NCBI GenBank assembly: GCA_964637655.1
Contig: CAZWUZ010000066.1
Coordinates: 1 to 14,544, forward strand
Length of the DNA: 14,544 nucleotides
Reading direction: 5' to 3'
Source: CAZWUZ01 sp964637655 [NCBI: uncultured bacterium]
GTDB taxonomy: Bacteria > DAOPZR01
Shown: piece after piece, positions 1 through 7,271 of the stretch
Position numbering within the stretch: position 1 is the first letter of the stretch
How the letters are laid out: each line of letters starts with the position of its first letter
Notes under the pieces: model-generated
Told to the model about the DNA's origin: nothing
Databases searched by the model: none
What the model saw: only the letters and a program-made list of their open reading frames with translations
Made by a program: the position numbers and the translations under genes

Positions 1-2
1 GT

Positions 3-1169
3 GGGGCCAGAAATTCAGTGGTAGCACCCAGGGCTACGCCTATAAGGCGCGGCTACATCCTCACCAACAATCACGTGGTGGCTGACGCCGACCAGATCAA
101 GGTGCGTCTCTCCAACGACCGCGAGTATCCCGCGAAAGTGGTGGGACGCGACCCGCTCAGCGAGATCGCGGTGATCAAGGTGGAGGCCAGCGACCTGCCG
201 GTGGCGCGGCTCGGCGATTCCGACAAGCTGCGCATCGGGGAATGGGTCATTGCCATCGGCAACCCGTTCGGACTCGACCGCACGGTGACCGCGGGCATCG
301 TCTCGGCGCTCGGGCGCTCAAATGTCGGGGTCATCGAGCAGGGGTACGAGAATTTCATCCAGACCGACGCGGCGATCAACCCGGGGAACAGCGGCGGGCC
401 GCTGATCAACCTCAACGGCGAGGTCATCGGGGTCAACACCGCCATTGCCACGACGACGAACAGCTACAACGGCATCGGGTTTGCCGTGCCGGCCAACGAG
501 GCGCGGCGGGTGATGGATGACCTCATCGCGCACGGGCGGGTGACGCGCGGCTATCTCGGTGTGACCATCCAGAAACTGAATCAGAACCTGGTCGAAGAGT
601 ACGGGCTGGAGAGCGAGCAGGGAGCGCTGGTGACGGATATCGCGCCGGGCAGCCCGGCCGAGGGCAAACTGCGTGAGCAGGATGTCATCATCGCCATCAA
701 CGGCCGCGCGGTGGTCGATCCCGACGCGGTGCGCAATACCGTGGCGAACATCCGTCCCGGGGAGACGGCGACCTTCACTGTGGTGCGGCGTCGCGAGGAA
801 ATCGAGCTCAGCATCACGGTGGGGAATCGGGCCGACGCGGACGCTCCGGGCGAGGTCGAGGTGCAGGACAGCAGCGACCTGCTCGGGCTTGAGGTCGAGG
901 AGTTGAACGACACGCTGCGGGCGAAACTGAACCTGTCCGCCAGCGTGCGCGGCGTGGTGGTCAGCCGCATCGCCGCGGATTCCTTTTTGCGCCGCTATGA
1001 CCTGGCCGCCGGCGACCTGATTCTCGAAGTGAATGACACGAAGACGGCGACGCTGCGCGAGTTCCGCGCGGCGCTGGCGGGACTCAAGGCGGGCGACCGC
1101 CTGAAGCTGCGGGTGCGCAAGCCGAACGGCATGACGCTCTACCTGGCGATGCCCATCCCGCAGCGGTAG
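3..1169 (+). CDS. htrA: Do/HtrA-family periplasmic serine protease, 5' truncated
   Basis: Trypsin-like serine protease and chaperone of the DegP/DegQ/Do type, acting on misfolded envelope proteins in the periplasm. Residue numbers count from GTG 18. The protease domain starts at RGYILTNNHVV with catalytic His19. Ser125 lies in NPGNSGGPL with the usual GIGFAVP after it. Two PDZ domains follow, at about 176-275 (starting RGYLGV) and 285-383, so the order is that of a full Do protease. The signal peptide and first protease strands are missing, so GTG 18 is not the true start and the frame is open to the window edge. Two oddities are visible. The position of the catalytic Asp (S-D-[IL]-A-[VL] in the family) reads SEIAVIKV, with Glu49 (codon 162-164). 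The first roughly 48 bases do not encode the expected GSG-x-I-I-D-x stretch in any frame. The gene lies 31 bases before clpB and may be co-transcribed with it. Confidence 0.93.
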   Translation, partial: GARNSVVAPRATPIRRGYILTNNHVVADADQIKVRLSNDREYPAKVVGRDPLSEIAVIKVEASDLPVARLGDSDKLRIGEWVIAIGNPFGLDRTVTAGIVSALGRSNVGVIEQGYENFIQTDAAINPGNSGGPLINLNGEVIGVNTAIATTTNSYNGIGFAVPANEARRVMDDLIAHGRVTRGYLGVTIQKLNQNLVEEYGLESEQGALVTDIAPGSPAEGKLREQDVIIAINGRAVVDPDAVRNTVANIRPGETATFTVVRRREEIELSITVGNRADADAPGEVEVQDSSDLLGLEVEELNDTLRAKLNLSASVRGVVVSRIAADSFLRRYDLAAGDLILEVNDTKTATLREFRAALAGLKAGDRLKLRVRKPNGMTLYLAMPIPQR

Positions 1170-1200
1170 CGTGTGCGACTGAGGAAAGGGGGCGGTGACG

Positions 1201-3762
<2,562 letters not shown>

Positions 3763-3788
3763 GCCGGGTGGCGCGCGGCGGCGGCATA

Positions 3789-3797
3789 TGCTACAGT
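3789..3797 (+). promoter_or_regulatory. Possible extended -10 promoter for the small-gene cluster
   Basis: TGCTACAGT lies 28 bases before the ATG at 3826 and is an extended -10 (TGn plus TACAGT). It closely resembles the TATGCTATACT element before the regulator gene at 7169. No -35 hexamer is visible at the right distance, so this rests on the -10 alone. Transcription could equally read through from clpB, since no terminator is evident at 3763-3788. Confidence 0.35.
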
Positions 3798-3825
3798 CGC
3801 CGCACCATCAGGGAGGGGACGTACC

Positions 3826-4032
3826 ATGGCACTCAACGGCATTCAATCGCTGCAGGCGCAGCTCTATCCCGCGCTGCAGATGAGCCCGTCGCAGGTGAAC
3901 ACCGCTGCGGTCGGCAGCGACGTCGGCACGGCGCTGCGGCAGAATACGCCGCCGGCGCTGCGCGTCGATGCGAATACCCGGCCGGAGGAAATCCCGCCGG
4001 TCGTCGGCGGCAGCCTCGATATCACCGCCTGA
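3826..4032 (+). CDS. Small hypothetical protein, 68 residues
   Basis: I do not recognise this protein. A strong Shine-Dalgarno GGGAGGGG at 3811-3818 sits 7 bases before the ATG, which argues for real translation. The sequence (starting MALNGIQSLQAQLYPAL) has a short possibly helical N-terminus. The rest is rich in Pro, Thr, Val and Ala (for example NTPPALRVDANTRPEEIPP) and is probably largely unstructured. There is no signal peptide, membrane segment, cysteine or known motif. It is followed after 9 bases by the next gene, whose weak ribosome-binding site overlaps this stop codon, so the two are probably translationally coupled and may be partners. Confidence 0.7.
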   Translation: MALNGIQSLQAQLYPALQMSPSQVNTAAVGSDVGTALRQNTPPALRVDANTRPEEIPPVVGGSLDITA

Positions 4033-4041
4033 GGCGCCCGC

Positions 4042-4743
4042 ATGTATGACGCGCTCGCCCTGAGCGGGCGGCGGCCGGTCTATCAGCCCCCGTCGCGCAT
4101 CGGGGCGGCGCTGAGCGCCTCACTCAGCCGCAGTGACGGCGGTGACCGCGAGGGACGCCGGCTGGTGTCGCTCGCTTCGCGCCTGGCGCCGCTGCCCGCC
4201 TCCACCACGCGCGTGCAGGCCTACGTGCAGCACCTGCAGTCGCTGTCGCCGGAACTGCCGGTGGCTGATGTCGCGGGCCGGCCGCAGGCGCGCACGGTTA
4301 CTTCCTCACAGCAGAAAAATCTGGAAAAATATCTTGGTGGCATGGTGCGCGAGCAGGCGGCGGCACTGACGGCTGCCCGGCGTGGTGGCGACCGGGCGGG
4401 GAGCAGTGCTCTCGCCGGCGTTGCTCCCGCCCCCGTGCTGACTGAGTACGGGGTGGCGCGCACCGGTGACGGAGCGCTGCGGTTTGATGCGGCAGTGTTC
4501 CGCGCACGGGTGCGTACGGAACAGACCCCGGTCAGCGAGCTGCATCCGGCCCTGGCCGCGGCGGGTGAACTGGCGCACGGCATCACGCGCGCGGCCCATG
4601 CCGCGGGTGCCGACATCCAGCTGGTCAGCGCTCGCCGGACGAATACGGAGGGGCGTGACGAGGCATCCCGCCGCTTTCTGGCCACGGTGCTCGACAGCGC
4701 CGCCACGTTCGGGCGCGGCTCGCTCATTGATCTGTATGCATGA
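4042..4743 (+). CDS. Hypothetical protein with FliD-C-like stretch, 233 residues
   Basis: I do not recognise the full protein. It has no signal peptide, membrane segment or cysteine. The N-terminal half is Arg-, Ser- and Ala-rich with a likely helical block (about 85-115, SSQQKNLEKYLGGMVREQ). Residues from about 133 on, TEYGVARTGDGALRFDAAVF, resemble the recurring element of the flagellar cap protein FliD C-terminal domain (hydrophobic-GI-x-T-x-DGTL-x-[LF]-D-x-x-x-[LF]). That element is followed here by an Ala-rich helix and a final GSLIDLYA. The likeness is a motif-level impression only, and the protein is far shorter than FliD. The start ATG lies 9 bases after the preceding stop with only GAGGCG upstream, suggesting coupling. 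The next gene follows at 15 bases. Confidence 0.75.
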   Translation: MYDALALSGRRPVYQPPSRIGAALSASLSRSDGGDREGRRLVSLASRLAPLPASTTRVQAYVQHLQSLSPELPVADVAGRPQARTVTSSQQKNLEKYLGGMVREQAAALTAARRGGDRAGSSALAGVAPAPVLTEYGVARTGDGALRFDAAVFRARVRTEQTPVSELHPALAAAGELAHGITRAAHAAGADIQLVSARRTNTEGRDEASRRFLATVLDSAATFGRGSLIDLYA

Positions 4744-4758
4744 AAGGACCGGTTGACC

Positions 4759-4962
4759 ATGAACAGCGATGAAACCACGGCCCGTCGCCAGCTGCGCCTG
4801 GCCGGGATGATCATCGGCCTGTGCGGTTCGTTGTGCGCGCTGCTGGCGGCGTATTTTGCCCTGCGGGCAGGACACCTGGCGCGGGCTGTCGGCATGGCCG
4901 GCGCGGGGATTACCTTCGGGGTGATTGGTACCAGCCAGTATGCCGCCGGCCGCCGGCAGTAA
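4759..4962 (+). CDS. Small two-helix membrane protein, 67 residues
   Basis: Unknown function. A short charged N-terminus (MNSDETTARRQLR) is followed by two hydrophobic segments at about residues 14-35 and 43-60. They are joined by a short basic turn (LRAGHLAR), and the tail AAGRRQ is basic. By the positive-inside rule both ends may face the cytoplasm. The second segment is Gly-rich (GMAGAGITFGVIG), compatible with tight helix packing. AAAGGA at 4743-4748 overlaps the preceding stop and is 10 bases from ATG 4759. An in-frame TTG at 4753 would leave only 4 bases, so I prefer the ATG. It is the last gene before the terminator palindrome. Confidence 0.72.
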   Translation: MNSDETTARRQLRLAGMIIGLCGSLCALLAAYFALRAGHLARAVGMAGAGITFGVIGTSQYAAGRRQ

Positions 4963-4978
4963 CAGTCGGGCAAGAAAA

Positions 4979-5008
4979 CGACGGACGGGCAGCGCTGCCC
5001 GTCCGTCG
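4979..5008. terminator. Bidirectional terminator, perfect 30-bp palindrome
   Basis: CGACGGACGGGCAGC is followed immediately by its exact reverse complement, giving a 15-bp stem (the central bases would form the loop in RNA). AAGAAAA at 4972-4978 gives a U-tract for the minus-strand transcript of hcp. CTGTTTC follows on the plus side, a weaker U-tract. It sits exactly between the convergent genes ending at 4962 and 5020, the expected place for a shared rho-independent terminator. Confidence 0.85.
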
Positions 5009-5019
5009 CTGTTTCCGGA

Positions 5020-6312
5020 TCAGCCGAGGATCGCCTTGAGGTCGGCGTCCGCGGTGGTGGTGAGCTGCAGGTTGTAGTTATCCTGCAGGACCTTGAAGAC
5101 GGCCGGGGTGAGGAACGCCGGCGGTGTCGGGCCGAGGCGCATGTTCTTGATGCCGAGGTGCAGCAGCGTCAGCAGGATGGCGACCGCCTTCTGCTCATAC
5201 CACGACAGCACGAGGGTCAGCGGCAGCGAATTGACATCGGTTTTGAACGCGCCCGCCAGCGCCACGGCGATCTGGATGGCCGAATAGGCGTTGTTGCACT
5301 GCCCGATGTCGAGCAGGCGCGGAATGCCGTCGATGGTACCGAACTCCTGCTTGTTGAAGCGGTACTTGCCGCAGGCGAGCGTGAGGATGACACAGTCCTG
5401 CGGCACCTTTTCCGCCAGCTCGGTGTAGTAGTCGCGGCCTGTCTTCGCGCCGTCGCAGCCGCCGATGAGGAAGAAGCGCCTGATTTTCCCCGCCTTGACC
5501 GCCGCAATGACCTTGTCGGCGAGGCCCAGCACGGCGGTGTGATGGAACCCGGTGAGGATCTTCTTCCCGGGCGCGGCGGGGAGTGACGGCAGTGACTGCG
5601 CCCTGGCGATGACCGCGGAGAAGTCGCGTTTTTCGCAGTGCGTCGCCCCGGTGATGCGGGCGATGCCGCAGGTGAAGAGGCGGTCGAGGTAGGTGTTGGC
5701 GGGCGGATCCTGCACGCAGTTGGTCGTCACGAGGATGGCGCCCGGGAACTCGTTGAACTCCTTTTTCTGGTCCTGCCACGCGCCGCCGTAATTGCCCGCG
5801 AGGTGCTTGAACTTCTTCAGTTCCGGGTAGCCGTGCGCGGGGAGCATCTCCCCGTGCGTGTAGACCTGGATGCCCGTCCCCTCGGTCTGCTTGAGCAGTT
5901 CGTAGAGGTCGAGCAGGTCATGCCCGGTGATGAGGATGGCCTTGCCCGCGACGGTGCCGAGTTCGACTTCCGTCGGCACGGGGTTGCCGAAGCGCGTCGT
6001 GTTCGCCTTGTCTAGCAGTTCCATCGCCTTGTAGTTCATCGCGCCCGTCTTGAGCGCCAGCGCAATGTGGCTGTTGAGATCGAAATTGACGTTGGTCAGC
6101 GTCGAGAAGAGTGCCTCGTGCATGAACCCGTCAAGTTCCGCGTCGACCGCGCCCAGTTCGCGTGCGTGGTAGGCATAGGCGGCGATGCCTTTCAGCCCGA
6201 AGACGATGGTGTCCTGCAGCGAGGCGATATCCTCGTTCTTGCCGCAGACCCCCTTGACGGTGCAGCCCTTCCCCTGTGCGGTCTGCTCGCACTGATAACA
6301 GAACATGCTCAT
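5020..6312 (-). CDS. hcp: Hybrid cluster protein (hydroxylamine reductase), class III type
   Basis: Cytosolic iron-sulfur protein of the Hcp/prismane family. Members reduce hydroxylamine and nitric oxide and protect against nitrosative stress. All hybrid-cluster ligands are visible: His131, Glu155, Cys199, Cys286, Cys314, Cys339, Glu373 and Lys375. The N-terminal cubane motif is C5-x2-C8-x8-C17-x5-C23, the CX2CX7-8CX5C spacing of strict-anaerobe proteins rather than the longer E. coli spacing. The spacing to the Desulfovibrio numbering I recall (His244, Glu268, Cys312) is a constant 113 residues. So about 110 residues are absent from the N-terminal helical domain, as in class III proteins of archaea and thermophiles. 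The 430-residue length agrees. A strong GGAGGTGG precedes the ATG. The gene lies downstream of a CRP/FNR-type regulator on the same strand and has its own apparent activator-dependent promoter. Confidence 0.97.
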   Translation of the reverse strand: MSMFCYQCEQTAQGKGCTVKGVCGKNEDIASLQDTIVFGLKGIAAYAYHARELGAVDAELDGFMHEALFSTLTNVNFDLNSHIALALKTGAMNYKAMELLDKANTTRFGNPVPTEVELGTVAGKAILITGHDLLDLYELLKQTEGTGIQVYTHGEMLPAHGYPELKKFKHLAGNYGGAWQDQKKEFNEFPGAILVTTNCVQDPPANTYLDRLFTCGIARITGATHCEKRDFSAVIARAQSLPSLPAAPGKKILTGFHHTAVLGLADKVIAAVKAGKIRRFFLIGGCDGAKTGRDYYTELAEKVPQDCVILTLACGKYRFNKQEFGTIDGIPRLLDIGQCNNAYSAIQIAVALAGAFKTDVNSLPLTLVLSWYEQKAVAILLTLLHLGIKNMRLGPTPPAFLTPAVFKVLQDNYNLQLTTTADADLKAILG

Positions 6313-6370
6313 GAATCCACCTCCGTGAGATCAGCCCCCCAAGGGTGCCGTCGTGTTGTGTTCCGCCTTC

Positions 6371-6379
6371 ATTCTACCA
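6371..6379 (-). promoter_or_regulatory. hcp promoter, extended -10 element
   Basis: On the minus strand the sequence reads TGG-TAGAAT, an extended -10 with hexamer 6376-6371. The predicted start is near 6364, giving a leader of about 50 bases to the hcp ATG. There is no independent -35 at 17 bases upstream, as expected for an activator-dependent promoter. The FNR-like palindrome at 6399-6412 occupies the position where the activator would replace the -35. Confidence 0.65.
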
Positions 6380-6398
6380 TGCGGGCGCGGCACGGACA

Positions 6399-6412
6399 TT
6401 GACACAAGTCAA
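6399..6412 (-). promoter_or_regulatory. FNR/CRP-family operator before hcp (TTGAC-N4-GTCAA)
   Basis: TTGACACAAGTCAA is a perfect inverted repeat of 5-bp half-sites with a 4-base spacer. It has the same layout as the FNR consensus TTGAT-N4-ATCAA, with C for T at the fifth base. Its centre (between 6405 and 6406) lies 41.5 bases before the start predicted from the -10 at 6376-6371, which is class II activator spacing. The neighbouring regulator gene has the E-xx-SR recognition helix expected to read TTGA half-sites. Confidence 0.75.
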
Positions 6413-6467
6413 GCGCGCGAAAAAAACACCTATCCGGATGCGGGAAAGACGGTTGTGCGCGAATCGA

Positions 6468-7169
6468 CTACAGCTTGTCGCCGGCGGCAAGCCCCTGCAG
6501 CCGCCCGATATCGAGCAGCGTCACGCTGCGGCGCTGGCTGCGGATGACCCGCTGCTGGACCATCTTGCGCAGGGTGCGCGACAGGGTTTCCGGGATGGTG
6601 CCGAGCGCGGCGGCCAGTTCGTGTTTGGCGATGGTGAGTTCGATATGCTGCCCGCGCTGCGGGACGCGATGCGCGTGCACGGCGGCATCGAGCAGGTATT
6701 TGGCGAGGCGGGCGCTGACCTCCTTCAGCGAGAGGTCCTCGATCATGCCGACCAGGTGGCGCACGCGGGTGCTGAGCACGGCGATGATCTGCCGGGCGAG
6801 CACGGGATCGCGCTCGAGCTGGCGGAGGAGCACGGCGGCGGGGAGCAGCAGGAGAACGCAGTCGGTGACGGCGAGCAGGGTGGCGGGATAGGTGCCGCCG
6901 GCAAAGAGCGCGACCTCGGCACAGAGGTCACCGGGGCGGAGCAGGCGCAGGGTCTGTTCGCGCCCGGTGGCGGCGGTGCGCACCAGCTTGGCGCTCCCCT
7001 GCAGCAGCAGCCAGGCCCCTTCCGCCGCATCCTCCCCGAGAAAGACCACGCCGCCGGCAGCCACCGCGCGGCGCTGCGCATGCTGCGCGAGCAGGCGCTG
7101 GGTGGCAGGCGGCAGGGCGGCGCCGAGTTCGGCCTGCTGCAGGTGACGCAGGACGGCGTTCGTGTCCAT
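6468..7169 (-). CDS. CRP/FNR-family transcriptional regulator, HcpR/DNR-like
   Basis: A 233-residue cytosolic DNA-binding regulator. It has a cNMP-binding-type beta-roll (about 20-115, with PGDLCAEVALF at the usual GE-motif place), a long dimer helix (about 118-145) and a winged helix-turn-helix (about 150-220). The recognition helix TIPETLSRTL carries Glu194, Ser197 and Arg198, the E-xx-SR pattern of FNR, which reads TTGA half-sites, rather than the R-E-xx-GR of CRP. The only cysteines are 83 and 104. The N-terminal cluster of cysteines that binds FNR's [4Fe-4S] is missing, so this is not an oxygen-sensing FNR. With hcp next door, an HcpR- or DNR-like sensor of NO or a related signal is the best guess. 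No Shine-Dalgarno precedes the ATG, no earlier in-frame start exists, and the predicted transcription start is at the ATG. A T-run follows the gene on its own strand (6420-6426) without a convincing stem. Confidence 0.93.
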   Translation of the reverse strand: MDTNAVLRHLQQAELGAALPPATQRLLAQHAQRRAVAAGGVVFLGEDAAEGAWLLLQGSAKLVRTAATGREQTLRLLRPGDLCAEVALFAGGTYPATLLAVTDCVLLLLPAAVLLRQLERDPVLARQIIAVLSTRVRHLVGMIEDLSLKEVSARLAKYLLDAAVHAHRVPQRGQHIELTIAKHELAAALGTIPETLSRTLRKMVQQRVIRSQRRSVTLLDIGRLQGLAAGDKL

Positions 7170-7175
7170 GGGTGC

Positions 7176-7184
7176 AGTATAGCA
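7176..7184 (-). promoter_or_regulatory. Extended -10 promoter of the CRP/FNR regulator (leaderless)
   Basis: On the minus strand the sequence reads TGC-TATACT, a one-mismatch -10 with TGn extension, hexamer 7181-7176. The standard distance puts transcription start at about 7169, the A of the start codon. No recognisable -35 is seen at 16-18 bases. It lies back to back with the smc promoter. Confidence 0.65.
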
Positions 7185-7203
7185 TAGTTCCGGAAAAAAA
7201 CTC

Positions 7204-7232
7204 TTGACATTTCCGTCCGGCAGTAGTACACT
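7204..7232 (+). promoter_or_regulatory. Sigma-70 promoter of smc
   Basis: TTGACA (7204-7209), exactly 17 bases, then TACACT (7227-7232). The -35 is perfect and the -10 has one mismatch to TATAAT at position 3 and one at position 5. Predicted start is about 7239, giving a leader of some 33 bases to GTG 7272. It is divergent from the regulator promoter. Confidence 0.8.
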
Positions 7233-7271
7233 CGCCCATATATTTGCTCACCTGTGGGAGGGGAGTGTCTC

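Noticed and set aside
6413-6467. Rho-independent terminator after the regulator gene
   Set aside because: There is a T-run on the minus strand (6420-6426), but the only nearby pairing is the short ATCCGGAT and scattered GCGC, not a convincing stem.
6345-7187. Plus-strand open frame of 280 codons opposite the regulator
   Set aside because: It is antisense to a regulator with a complete helix-turn-helix; the translation is Gly/Gln/Glu-rich without structure typical of a real protein.
7204-7208. TTGAC as a second binding site for the regulator upstream of smc
   Set aside because: Only one half-site is present; the second half at the N4 spacing reads CCGTC, so the sequence is better explained as the smc -35.
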